A stretch of 9,934 nucleotides of DNA from JBBCJM01 sp037190175 (GTDB taxonomy: Bacteria; Pseudomonadota; Alphaproteobacteria; Rhodobacterales; Rhodobacteraceae), in assembly GCA_037190175.1 (NCBI GenBank), contig JBBCJM010000177.1, positions 1 through 9,934 on the forward strand, in the 5' to 3' direction. Shown one piece after another: positions 1 to 7,172 of this stretch. Both the position numbers and the translations under genes were made by a program. The stretch's first letter is position 1; the number at the start of each line of letters is the position of its first letter. Below the pieces are notes generated by a model. It was given only the letters and a program-made list of their open reading frames with translations, was not told the DNA's origin and did not search any database.

Positions 1-1189
1 GCCGCGCGGTCTCCACCTTGTCGGCCGCCGTCTCGCGCGCCGAGGCGGCGGCGATGGCGGCGCGGCGGGCGGTGGCCTGGGCCTCCGCCTCGGCGGCGAT
101 CAGCGCGAGGTCGCGCCGCCGTTGCGCCTCGGCCCCCGCCCGGGCGGTCTCGATGGCCTCGCGGGCCTTGACCGCCTCGGCGCGGGCCAGGTCGGCCTCG
201 GCCTGCGCCCGGCTTTCCTCCTGGCTCTTCGCCGCCAGGGCCACCGCGCGATCCTGCTCGGCGGCCTCCAGCGCCCGGGCGCGGGCGATCTCGGCCTCGC
301 GGATCGCCTGTTCGCGGGCGATGTCGGCGGCCTGGATCTCCTGCTCCATGCGGATGCGCGCCGCGGCGGCGGCCTGCTCCGCCTCGGCCTTGGACCGCGC
401 CACCTCGGCCAGTTGCGAGGCCAAGAGAGCCTCCACCGCCTGCGCCTGGGCGATCTCGGCCCGGCGTTCCTCCAGCTCGATCTCCAGCTTGCGCCGCGCC
501 GCCTCCATCGCCGCCCGCCGCACGCTGACCGCCGTCTCGCCCTCGATCTCCGCCCGCTCCTTCTTGGACACCGCGATCACCTCGGCCAGCTTGCGCAGGC
601 CCACGGCGTTGAAGGCGTTGTTCTCGTCCAGCGCGGCGAAGGGGGTCTGGTCCAGCCCGGTCAGCGACACCGAATCCAGTTGCAGGCCATAGCGCGCCAG
701 GGCCGCCTTCGGCCCCTCGGCCACCTGCGCCATGAACCCCGCCCGGTCCTCGTGCAATTCGTCCATCGTCATCCGCGCGGCGACAGAGCGCAGGGCGTCG
801 ACGAACATCCCCTCGATCAGCGCCCGCAGCTCCTCGGGCTGGAAGCTGCGGCGGCCCAGGGTCTGGGCGGCGCGGGCCACGGCCTCTTCCGTAGGCGGCA
901 CCGACAGGTAGAACTCGGCCCCCACGTCCACCCGCAGCCGGTCGCGGGTGATCAGCGCCTGGTCGCCCCGCCGCTGCACGTCCAGCCGGATCGACTGCAT
1001 GTTCACCCGGGCGACCTCGTGGAACCAGGGCAGCGCCAGCGTGCCGCCGTCGATCACCACCCGCCGGCCGCCGATGCCGGTGCGCACCAGGCTGACCGCG
1101 TTGGTCGCCCGTTCGTAGAAGGCCGCCGCCAGCGCCACCAGCGCCGCCACGACGACGATCAGCGCGATGATCCAGAACAGGGTGCTCAT
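1..1189 (-). CDS. Flotillin/SPFH-domain membrane protein, YqiK-like (partial, runs off left edge)
   Basis: The ATG at 1189 opens a frame that stays open to the window edge (396 codons visible, no stop), so the C-terminus is missing. Residues 4-24 form one hydrophobic N-terminal membrane anchor (FWIIALIVVVAALVAL). An SPFH/band-7 region follows at about 30-200, with family-like stretches such as RRGDQALITRDRLRVDVGAEF, TLGRRSFQPEELRALIEGMF and DSVSLTGLDQTPF. From about residue 205 to the edge the protein is an Ala/Glu/Arg-rich heptad-like coiled coil, the flotillin tail. This matches bacterial YqiK-type flotillins (E. coli YqiK is about 550 residues), which form inner-membrane scaffold assemblies linked to membrane microdomains. 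The start is supported by AAAGGA 7 nt upstream. It lies 34 nt after the SDR stop, so it may be read through from the transporter operon or have its own promoter. No YqiJ/NfeD-like partner gene is visible on its 5' side. Confidence 0.88.
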   Translation of the reverse strand, partial: MSTLFWIIALIVVVAALVALAAAFYERATNAVSLVRTGIGGRRVVIDGGTLALPWFHEVARVNMQSIRLDVQRRGDQALITRDRLRVDVGAEFYLSVPPTEEAVARAAQTLGRRSFQPEELRALIEGMFVDALRSVAARMTMDELHEDRAGFMAQVAEGPKAALARYGLQLDSVSLTGLDQTPFAALDENNAFNAVGLRKLAEVIAVSKKERAEIEGETAVSVRRAAMEAARRKLEIELEERRAEIAQAQAVEALLASQLAEVARSKAEAEQAAAAARIRMEQEIQAADIAREQAIREAEIARARALEAAEQDRAVALAAKSQEESRAQAEADLARAEAVKAREAIETARAGAEAQRRRDLALIAAEAEAQATARRAAIAAASARETAADKVETAR

Positions 1190-1196
1190 CCTTGGG

Positions 1197-1202
1197 TCCT
1201 TT
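1197..1202 (-). promoter_or_regulatory. Ribosome binding site of the flotillin gene
   Basis: The minus strand reads AAAGGA followed by a 7-nt spacer and ATG at 1189. It sits in the 34-nt gap after the SDR stop and supports the chosen start. Confidence 0.6.
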
Positions 1203-1223
1203 CGGTCATGCGGCGGGGCATGG

Positions 1224-2003
1224 TCACAGCCCTTCGAGACTGGTTTGGATCTGGGCCGACTGGCCGGCATCGGCGGCGAGGTTGGCCCCGGTCAGCCCCT
1301 GCGACAGGGGCGAGAGCAGGAACACGGCCGCCAGCGCCGCGCCCTCGGTCCCGCGGGCGGGTTCGAGACCCCGGCGGGCGGCGATGGCGGGGGGCAGGCG
1401 GCCGTCCGGCGCGGCGGGGGTGAGCGCGTTGACGCGGATCCCGGGCCAGGCCCAGCGATGCGCCATCACCCAGGCCAGCATCCCCCAGCCGGCGATGCGG
1501 GGGGCCAGCGCCGGCTCGGCGTCCAAGCCCCAACGGGCGCAGAAGCCGTCGAGGTCGTCCCAGGCCAGCACGGCCGCCGCCCTGACGGTGCCCAGCGACG
1601 CCTGCCAACTGGCATGGGGCGGCGCGGCCTGCGCCACGATGGCGGTGCCGGGGGCGAGGCGGGGGGCCAGCGCCTCGGCCAGCCGCTTGGGCGCCAGCAG
1701 GCCATGGACCAGCGCCGCCCTGCCCTCGGCCGGCCGGGGGAACAGCGCCAGACCGTCCAGCCCCTCCGGCAGCGCCGCCGCCGCCGCGTCCAGCGCCGCG
1801 GGGTCGGTGGTATCGGCGCGGTAGAGCGCGGCCACATGGTCGAAGGCCGGATCCGCGTCGATCCCGTGCACCTCGGCCCCCGCCGCGCCCGCGGCCTGCG
1901 CCACCGCCCGGCCCAGGCCCCCCGCATGGCCCAGCACGGCCACCCGCCGCCCGGCCAGAACCGGGGCGCCTGAAAGCCAGGACAGGGCGGCCGCGTCCAG
2001 CAT
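1224..2003 (-). CDS. SDR-fold protein with degenerate active site, downstream partner of the aldehyde dehydrogenase
   Basis: 259 residues. The start ATG at 2003 overlaps the aldehyde dehydrogenase stop by one base (TGATG); there is no clear Shine-Dalgarno, so translational coupling is likely. The N-terminus has a Rossmann glycine motif GHAGGLG (residues 25-31) after a hydrophobic strand, with acidic residues after strand 2 (GIDADP). The C-terminal part has the SDR hallmark PGIRVNALTPAA and a final FLLSPLSQGLTGANLAADAG, as in classical SDRs. The spacing, with an insert before the expected active-site helix, recalls the 3-alpha-hydroxysteroid/coniferyl-alcohol dehydrogenase branch. However, the NNAG motif is replaced by LALFPRP, and at the expected YxxxK position counted back from GIRVN the residues are Leu and Ile. 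It may bind NAD(P) without classical SDR catalysis. The operon position implies a role in the same pathway as the dehydrogenase; the substrate is unknown. Confidence 0.82.
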   Translation of the reverse strand: MLDAAALSWLSGAPVLAGRRVAVLGHAGGLGRAVAQAAGAAGAEVHGIDADPAFDHVAALYRADTTDPAALDAAAAALPEGLDGLALFPRPAEGRAALVHGLLAPKRLAEALAPRLAPGTAIVAQAAPPHASWQASLGTVRAAAVLAWDDLDGFCARWGLDAEPALAPRIAGWGMLAWVMAHRWAWPGIRVNALTPAAPDGRLPPAIAARRGLEPARGTEGAALAAVFLLSPLSQGLTGANLAADAGQSAQIQTSLEGL

Positions 2004-3472
2004 CAGAACACGGGCGGATAGTTGCGCCCGCCGCGCTCCAGCGTGATCCAGCGGGTTTCGGTAAAGGTCTCCATCGACCAGCGCCCGCCGTGGCGGCCGA
2101 GGCCGCTGGCCTTGGAGCCGCCGAAGGGCACGTTGGGCTCGTCGTTCACCGAGGAGCAGTTGACGTGGCACATCCCCGTCTCCAGCCGGCGCGACATGGC
2201 CAGGGCGCGGGCCTCGTCGCGGGTGATGATGCCGCAGGACAGGCCGTATTCGGTGTCGTTGTTCAGCGCGATGGCCTCGTCGTCGGTGCGGAAGGGGATC
2301 ACGGGCACCACCGGGCCGAAGGTCTCGTCGCGGTAGATCGCCATGTCGGGGGTGACCCCGGTCAGGATCGTCGGCTCCACGAACCGCCCGCGGATGCCGC
2401 CGCCCAAGGCCACCTTGGCGCCCTTGGCCAGCGCGTCCTCCAGCTGCGCGCGCACGCGGGCCACCTGCTTGTCATTGATCAGCGGGCCGATCACGTTGGC
2501 CTTGTCGACGGTGTCGCCCACCCGCAGCTTGGACGCGCGGTCCACGAATTGCGCGAGGAAGTCGGCATAGATCTTCTCCTGCACCAGCACCTTCTCCACC
2601 GACATGCAGATCTGGCCCTGATGCATGAAACTGCCGAAATTCGCGGCCTTCACCGCGCGGTCCATGTCGGCGTCCTCCAGCACGATCAGGCTGTCCTTGC
2701 CGCCCAGCTCCACGCAGCATTTCTTCAGATGCGCCCCGGCCTTGGCGGCGATGGAACGGCCCACGGGGGTAGAGCCGGTGAAGGAGATGCCCTTGACGAA
2801 GGGATGCTCGATCATCTCGTCGCCCACCTCGCCCACATTCTCGCGCGAGCAGGTGATGACGTTGAAGACGCCCGGCGGCAGCCCGGCCTCCTCCATGATC
2901 TCGCCGAAGATCAGGCCGCCGATGTACGGCGTGTCTTCCGAGGGCTTCAGCACGATGGTGTTGCCGGCGGCCATGGCGAAGGAAAAGCCGCGGGCGGTCA
3001 GGATGCCGGGGAAGTTCCAGGGGCTGATGACCGAGACCACGCCCATCGGCACCCGCTGCGCCATCGAGATCTTGCCGTATTCCGAGGGCAGCATCTCGCC
3101 CACGCTGCCATAGCAGAAGGCGGCGGCGGCGCGGAACACCTCGGCCACGTAATGCACCTCGAACATGCCCTTGCCGAACCAGCCGCCGCCCTCGGCCTGC
3201 GCGCCGGCCACGAAATCGGGGCCGCGCTTTTCCCAGATCTCGGCGATCTTCAGCAGGTGGTGCGCGCGTTTGGTATGTGGCAGGGCGGACCAGGCGGGGA
3301 AGGCGGCCTGCGCCGCCTCGATGGCGCGGCGGGCGTCAGCGCGGGTGCCGTCGGGCACCTCGGCCCAGAGGCTGCCGTCGTTGGGGTTGAGGTCGGGGAA
3401 GCTGCGGGCGGCCTTCACCCACTGGCCGTTGATGAACATGCCTTTCAGGGCGCGGGGCTGGGTGTCGAGCAT
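2003..3472 (-). CDS. NAD(P)-dependent aldehyde dehydrogenase, vanillin/benzaldehyde dehydrogenase-like
   Basis: 489 residues, normal length for the ALDH superfamily. It oxidises an aldehyde to the carboxylic acid in the cytoplasm. Visible motifs in order: PWNFPG (151-156, oxyanion Asn154), LKPSE (175-179, cofactor-binding Lys176), FTGSTPVG (231-238), ELGGK (255-259, general base Glu255) and GQICMS with catalytic Cys289. The Glu-to-Cys spacing of 34 is the family norm, so the enzyme looks intact. The C-terminal run NDEPNVPFGGSKASGLGRHG and ETRWITLE resembles vanillin, benzaldehyde and salicylaldehyde dehydrogenases, which suggests an aryl or similar hydrophobic aldehyde; other aldehydes remain possible. 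The start at 3472 is preferred because AGGAGG lies 10 nt upstream. The frame stays open to 3838, but that region is covered by livF. The gene begins one base after the livF stop and overlaps the SDR start by one base. Confidence 0.93.
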   Translation of the reverse strand: MLDTQPRALKGMFINGQWVKAARSFPDLNPNDGSLWAEVPDGTRADARRAIEAAQAAFPAWSALPHTKRAHHLLKIAEIWEKRGPDFVAGAQAEGGGWFGKGMFEVHYVAEVFRAAAAFCYGSVGEMLPSEYGKISMAQRVPMGVVSVISPWNFPGILTARGFSFAMAAGNTIVLKPSEDTPYIGGLIFGEIMEEAGLPPGVFNVITCSRENVGEVGDEMIEHPFVKGISFTGSTPVGRSIAAKAGAHLKKCCVELGGKDSLIVLEDADMDRAVKAANFGSFMHQGQICMSVEKVLVQEKIYADFLAQFVDRASKLRVGDTVDKANVIGPLINDKQVARVRAQLEDALAKGAKVALGGGIRGRFVEPTILTGVTPDMAIYRDETFGPVVPVIPFRTDDEAIALNNDTEYGLSCGIITRDEARALAMSRRLETGMCHVNCSSVNDEPNVPFGGSKASGLGRHGGRWSMETFTETRWITLERGGRNYPPVF

Positions 3473-3473
3473 G

Positions 3474-4643
3474 TCAGGTCTCCCTCCTGTCGAACTGGTT
3501 GGTGCCGGGGCGGCGGTGCCAGACCTCCACCCTGCCGCCGGGCAGCGGCGCGGGGGTGTCGGGTGCCGGGGCGGCTTGGGGTGGTGGCATCGGGCTGTGC
3601 GGCGGGGCCGAGAGATCGCGCAGGGGCGGCAGGCCGGCCGAAGGGCGGCGCTCGCGGGCGGCGCGGGCGGCGCGCTCGATCTCATTGAGCGCGGCGGCGA
3701 GGCGTTCCGAACGCGCCGGCGCAGAAAGGGCGCCTCCCCTCCCCCCCGTGGGGAGGGGATGGGGGAGGGGGGTTGCCGGGCGGCCGAGCTCCGCGGCCCT
3801 TGCCACCAGCTTGCCCAGGTCCAGCCCCACCAGATCACCCGCCGGCACGCTGCGCGGCGGGGCCTGGCGGATCACCACCGGGGGCGGCACCTCCTGCGCA
3901 TGGACCAGCGCCGCCGGGGCCGCCGCATGCCCCGCCGCGCCGCCCAGATAGGCCGCCTGCACCGCCGGGTCGCTGCGCAGTTGCGCCGCCGGGGCCTCGC
4001 GCAGGATCTGGCCGTTTTCCAGCAGGTATCCGCGGTCGGCGATGGCCAGCGACAGCCTTGCGTTCTGCTCCACCAGCAGGATGCCCAGCCCTGCGGCGCG
4101 CACCGCCTTGAGGTTCTGGAACAGCTCCTTGGAGAGCAGCGGCGAGAGCCCCAGCGAGGGCTCGTCCAGCATCAGGATCACCGGGTTCGACATCATCGCC
4201 CGGCCGATCGCCACCATCTGCTGCTCGCCGCCCGACATGGTGCGCACCACCTGATGCGCGCGGTCGGCCAGCTTGGGGAACAGCCGCACCAGCCTTTCGC
4301 GGGCGGCCTCGGCCTCGTCGCGCGCGCGGTCGGGGTTGGCGCCCAGCCGCAGGTTCTCGGCCACCGTCAGCTCGCCGAAGATGCCACGGCCCTCGGGCAC
4401 CAGGGCGATCCCGCGCTCCACCACCCGATGCGCCGGCAGGCCCAGCACCGGCTCGCCCTGCATGGTGACCTGGCCGGTCACCCGCCCCTCGCAGATGCCG
4501 GCGATGGCCTTCAGCAGGGTGGACTTGCCGGCCCCGTTGGCGCCCAGGATCACCACGATCTCGCCCGGCCGCACGGTCAGCCCCACGCCGTGAAGCGCGC
4601 GGTGCTTGCCATAGCTGGCCGAGAGGTCCTTCACCTCAAGCAT
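3474..4643 (-). CDS. livF: LivF-type ABC transporter ATP-binding protein with a long Pro-rich C-terminal extension
   Basis: 389 residues; LivF proteins are normally about 235. Residues 1-235 are a complete LivF-like ATPase: Walker A GANGAGKS (34-41), signature MSGGEQQ (136-142), Walker B VILMLDEP (155-162), LLVEQN (189-194, where the Gln in place of the usual switch His is common in LivF), and the usual domain end AYLGG (231-235). It would energise uptake by the LivH/LivM permeases together with LivG. Residues 236-389 are extra: a Val/Pro stretch, a helix-like piece DLVGLDLGKLVARAAEL (270-286), a repeat-derived PLPHPLPTGGRGG (292-304), a charged helix-like piece ERLAAALNEIERAARAARER (313-332), a Pro-rich linker (about 339-366), and a basic tail ending in RRET. 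The start overlaps the livG end by 8 nt. It ends one base before the dehydrogenase ATG, so the extension fills the whole interval. I do not recognise the extension as a known domain. Confidence 0.9.
   Translation of the reverse strand: MLEVKDLSASYGKHRALHGVGLTVRPGEIVVILGANGAGKSTLLKAIAGICEGRVTGQVTMQGEPVLGLPAHRVVERGIALVPEGRGIFGELTVAENLRLGANPDRARDEAEAARERLVRLFPKLADRAHQVVRTMSGGEQQMVAIGRAMMSNPVILMLDEPSLGLSPLLSKELFQNLKAVRAAGLGILLVEQNARLSLAIADRGYLLENGQILREAPAAQLRSDPAVQAAYLGGAAGHAAAPAALVHAQEVPPPVVIRQAPPRSVPAGDLVGLDLGKLVARAAELGRPATPLPHPLPTGGRGGALSAPARSERLAAALNEIERAARAARERRPSAGLPPLRDLSAPPHSPMPPPQAAPAPDTPAPLPGGRVEVWHRRPGTNQFDRRET
3483..3488 (-). promoter_or_regulatory. Strong ribosome binding site of the aldehyde dehydrogenase gene
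   Basis: The minus strand shows AGGAGG 10 nt before ATG 3472, inside the last codons of livF. It is among the best Shine-Dalgarno matches in the operon and decides the dehydrogenase start against the longer open frame. Confidence 0.6.
3732..3773. repeat. GC-rich palindromic repeat element inside livF
   Basis: CCCCTCCCC (3736-3744) pairs perfectly with GGGGAGGGG (3750-3758) across a 5-base loop, followed by a further G-rich arm to 3772. The element resembles the dispersed intergenic repeats common in GC-rich proteobacteria, whose translation reads like PLPHPLPTGGRGG. Here it lies in frame inside the livF C-terminal extension as residues 291-304, without breaking the frame. Copy number in the genome cannot be seen from this window. 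Confidence 0.6.
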
Positions 4644-5367
4644 CGTCGTCCCCCAGATAGGCGCGGATCACCTCGCGGTCCGACAGCACCTCGGCCGCCG
4701 TGCCCTCGGCGATCCTGGCGCCCGAGGACATCACCACGCAGCGGTCGCAGAGGCTGCGGATCGCGTCCATCACGTGTTCCACCAGGATGATCGTGCGCCC
4801 CTCGTCGCGCAACGACCGGATGAGGGCGATGCCGGTGGCAAGCTCGGTGGGGTTGAGCCCCGCCAGCCATTCGTCCAGCAGCAGCACCTCGGGCTCGCCG
4901 GCGAGCGCCCGGGCCAGTTCCACCCGCTTGGTGTCGATATAGGTCAGCGCCGAGACCGGCATGGCCGCCGCGGCCCCCAGCCCGACCCGGTCCAGCAGCC
5001 CGCGGGCAAACCGCGCGGCCTCCGCCCCCCAGCGGCGGCGGTGGCCGAAGACGGCGCCGGCCACCACGTTGTCGATGACGGAAAGCTCCGGCAGCAGGCG
5101 CACCAGCTGGAAGGTGCGCGCCACCCCCAGCCGGGCGATGCGGTGGGCGGGCAGGCCGTGGATCTCGCGCCCGTTCAGGATCAGCTGGCCCGCGGTCGGG
5201 GCAAACGCCCCCGAGATCATGTTGATCATGGTGGACTTGCCGGATCCGTTGGGGCCGATGATCCCCATCACCTGATGCTCGGCCACGTCGAAATCGACGG
5301 CGTTCACGGCGACCAGCCCGCCGAACCGCTTGGTCACCCCGCGCGCCTGCAACACCACCCGGGCCAT
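4636..5367 (-). CDS. livG: LivG-type ABC transporter ATP-binding protein with atypical signature motif
   Basis: 243 residues, near the family norm (about 250). It is a cytoplasmic ATPase that pairs with LivF to drive the LivH/LivM permeases. Motifs: Walker A GPNGSGKST (38-46), Q-loop TFQLV (Gln87), Walker B VLLLDEW (161-167), D-loop-like AGLNPTE (169-175) and switch histidine His198 in LVEHVM. The signature is not LSGGQ: the segment before the ARAL helix reads ALTYIDTKRVELARAL (140-155), so the usual Gly-Gly/Gln residues are absent. I recall a LivG-like subgroup with LT-x-x-x-x-KRLELARAL and DE-x-x-AGLNP that shares this, so it is probably a clade trait and not damage. The start at 5367 overlaps the livM stop by one base (TGATG) and is preceded by AGGTGG. 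The end overlaps livF by 8 nt. Confidence 0.93.
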   Translation of the reverse strand: MARVVLQARGVTKRFGGLVAVNAVDFDVAEHQVMGIIGPNGSGKSTMINMISGAFAPTAGQLILNGREIHGLPAHRIARLGVARTFQLVRLLPELSVIDNVVAGAVFGHRRRWGAEAARFARGLLDRVGLGAAAAMPVSALTYIDTKRVELARALAGEPEVLLLDEWLAGLNPTELATGIALIRSLRDEGRTIILVEHVMDAIRSLCDRCVVMSSGARIAEGTAAEVLSDREVIRAYLGDDDA

Positions 5368-6287
5368 CAGTGCCACCTGTGCCGAAGGCGGGCATAGAGT
5401 CCCACGAAGCCGCCCGGCAGCACGTAGACGATGATCAGGAAGGCGATGCCGAGGAGCAGCATGGTCTGGTTCGGCGCGGCCCGCGCGATCACTTCCCACA
5501 GGATGGTGAAGGGGATCACCCCGGCCAAAGGCCCCCATAGCCTACCCGTGCCGCCCAAGAGCGCCATGATCACCACCTGGAACGACAGCAGGGGGGCAAA
5601 GGCGGTCGCCGGGTCGATGTAGATATACCGCGGCGCCAGGATCGCGCCCACCATCGCCGCCACCCCGCCCGAGACCATGAAGAGCGCGATCTTCGCCCGC
5701 GCGGTGTCGATCCCGGAATGCTTCGCCACCGTCTCGTCGTTGCCGATGATGCGCAGGGCGAAGCCCAGCCGCGAGCGCGCGATCAGCCAGCCGGCCAGGA
5801 ACACCAGCGCGGCGAGCGCGAGCAGCTGCCAGTAGATGTGCTTCTCGGTCAGGCTGGTCAGGACATACATCCCCTTCTGCCCGGTCCGGTTCTGCGCCCA
5901 GGTCACGATCTGGCGCACCAGTTCGGCCAGCCCCAGGGTGAAGATCACGAAATAGACGCCCGAGAGGCGCAGCGTCACCAGCCCCACCAGCACCGCCAGC
6001 ACCGCCCCCAGCACCCCGGCCAAGGGCGTCAGCACCCAGAGCGGCATGGTCTGGAACCCCAGCCCGGTGACGAAGGTGCCCAGCCCGAAGAACGCCGCGG
6101 TGGCCAGCGAGATGTAATGCGTGGGCCCCGAGAACAGCGCCCAGGAGGTCGCCAGCACCGTGAACATGGCGATGGAGGTGGCCAGCGACAGGTAATAGCC
6201 GGTGTCCCACAGCGGCAGCAGCGCGCAGAGTGCCAGCGCGGCGGCGGAGAGGATCAGGTTGCGGACCTCGGCCCCCGTCACCCTCAT
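5367..6287 (-). CDS. livM: LivM-type branched-chain amino acid family ABC permease
   Basis: 306 residues. It is an inner-membrane permease with about eight to ten hydrophobic helices, for example ILSAAALALCALLPL near the N-terminus and MLLLGIAFLIIVYVLPGG near the C-terminus. LivM-like landmarks are GPTHYISLATAAFFGLG, LRLSGVYFVIFTLGLAEL, RSRLGFALRIIGNDETVAKHSGID (the cytoplasmic loop region that contacts the ATPase) and GGTGRLWGPLAG. With LivH it forms the transport channel. ATG at 6287 overlaps the livH stop by 4 nt (ATGA), the typical coupled arrangement. The frame is open further upstream, but that part lies antiparallel to nothing new and overlaps livH in another frame. Its stop overlaps the livG start by one base. 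The family also carries substrates other than amino acids, including aromatic acids, amides and urea. Confidence 0.93.
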   Translation of the reverse strand: MRVTGAEVRNLILSAAALALCALLPLWDTGYYLSLATSIAMFTVLATSWALFSGPTHYISLATAAFFGLGTFVTGLGFQTMPLWVLTPLAGVLGAVLAVLVGLVTLRLSGVYFVIFTLGLAELVRQIVTWAQNRTGQKGMYVLTSLTEKHIYWQLLALAALVFLAGWLIARSRLGFALRIIGNDETVAKHSGIDTARAKIALFMVSGGVAAMVGAILAPRYIYIDPATAFAPLLSFQVVIMALLGGTGRLWGPLAGVIPFTILWEVIARAAPNQTMLLLGIAFLIIVYVLPGGFVGLYARLRHRWH

Positions 6288-7150
6288 GCCGGGCGCTTTC
6301 CGAACAGGCCCTGCGGGCGGAACAGCAGCACCAGCAGGAACAGCGCATAGGCCGCGGCCAGCGTCAGCCCCGGGTCCACCAGCCGGGCCACCGCGGTCTC
6401 GGCGATGCCCAGGATCGCCGCGGCGACGATGGTGCCGCGGATGTCGCCCACCCCGCCCATGATGACGATGATCAGCGCCTTCATGGTGAAGAGCACGCCC
6501 ACCGAGGCGTCCAGCGTGAAGAACATCGAAATGAGCGCCCCGCCCGCCGCGGTGATCGCGCCGCCCAGCGCGAAGGCCAGGGCCGAGGCGCGGCGCACGT
6601 CGATCCCCACCAGCCGGGCCGAGGCCGGGTTGACCGAAACCGCGCGCAGCGTCAGCCCGGTGCGGGTGAACGACAGCCACAGCCACAGCGCCCCGCCGAT
6701 CACCACGGCGAGGACGAAGGCCGCCAGCCGGTTCTGCGCGTAGTTGGAGCCGAAGATGTCCACCGGCTGGGCCAGGTAGGCATAGTTGAAATACCCGCCC
6801 CCGAAGGCCCAGGTCATGATCCCCACCAGCGCGAAGGACAGGCCGAAGGTGGCCAGGATCGAATCGACCTCCAGCGCGCCGCGGCTTTTGGCGCGGTTCA
6901 CCAAAGGCACCAGCATGATGCGGTAGATCAGCCAGTTCGCCACGAAGGCCACCGGCGCCACCACGATCAGCGCCGCCACCGGGCTGACCTGCCCCGCGGT
7001 GAACACCCAGAAGGCGGCGAAGCCCCCGGCCACCAGCATCTCGCCATTGGCCAGGTTCATGATGCGCGCCACGCCGTATTGCAGGTTCAGCCCCATGGCG
7101 ATCAGCGCATAGGTGCCGCCCAGCAGCAGGCCGGTGATGAGGATGAACAT
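6284..7150 (-). CDS. livH: LivH-type branched-chain amino acid family ABC permease
   Basis: 288 residues from ATG 7150. It is an inner-membrane permease and partner of LivM. The N-terminus FILITGLLLGGTYALIAMGLNLQYGVARIMNLANGE is split here as FILITGLLLGGTYAL, GLNLQYGVARIMNLA and NGEMLVAGGF, all typical of LivH. Later landmarks are TRTGLTLRAVSVNPASARLVGID (loop contacting the ATPase) and VIMGGVGDIRGT, and the end is LLFRPQGLFGKR, very standard. An in-frame TTG at 7171 would add seven residues (QRYGIA and the initiator) but has no better Shine-Dalgarno; neither start has a strong one. I chose the ATG because the hydrophobic segment starts directly there. A strong hairpin lies just upstream, between this gene and the binding-protein gene. 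The stop overlaps the livM start by 4 nt. Confidence 0.92.
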   Translation of the reverse strand: MFILITGLLLGGTYALIAMGLNLQYGVARIMNLANGEMLVAGGFAAFWVFTAGQVSPVAALIVVAPVAFVANWLIYRIMLVPLVNRAKSRGALEVDSILATFGLSFALVGIMTWAFGGGYFNYAYLAQPVDIFGSNYAQNRLAAFVLAVVIGGALWLWLSFTRTGLTLRAVSVNPASARLVGIDVRRASALAFALGGAITAAGGALISMFFTLDASVGVLFTMKALIIVIMGGVGDIRGTIVAAAILGIAETAVARLVDPGLTLAAAYALFLLVLLFRPQGLFGKRPA

Positions 7151-7172
7151 CGCGATACCGTATCGTTGCAAC

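Noticed and set aside
3473..3838. Upstream part of the long open frame preceding the aldehyde dehydrogenase
   Set aside because: Translation is Pro/Arg/Ser-rich with no ALDH similarity, overlaps livF, and a strong AGGAGG supports the start at 3472.
3477..3938. LivF tail as a separate small gene
   Set aside because: It is continuous in frame with the ATPase domain and I see no internal start with a convincing ribosome binding site, so it is best read as an extension.
3165..4790. 541-codon plus-strand open frame opposite ALDH and livF
   Set aside because: Antisense shadow with low-complexity His/Arg/Gly content; the minus-strand genes have complete family motifs.
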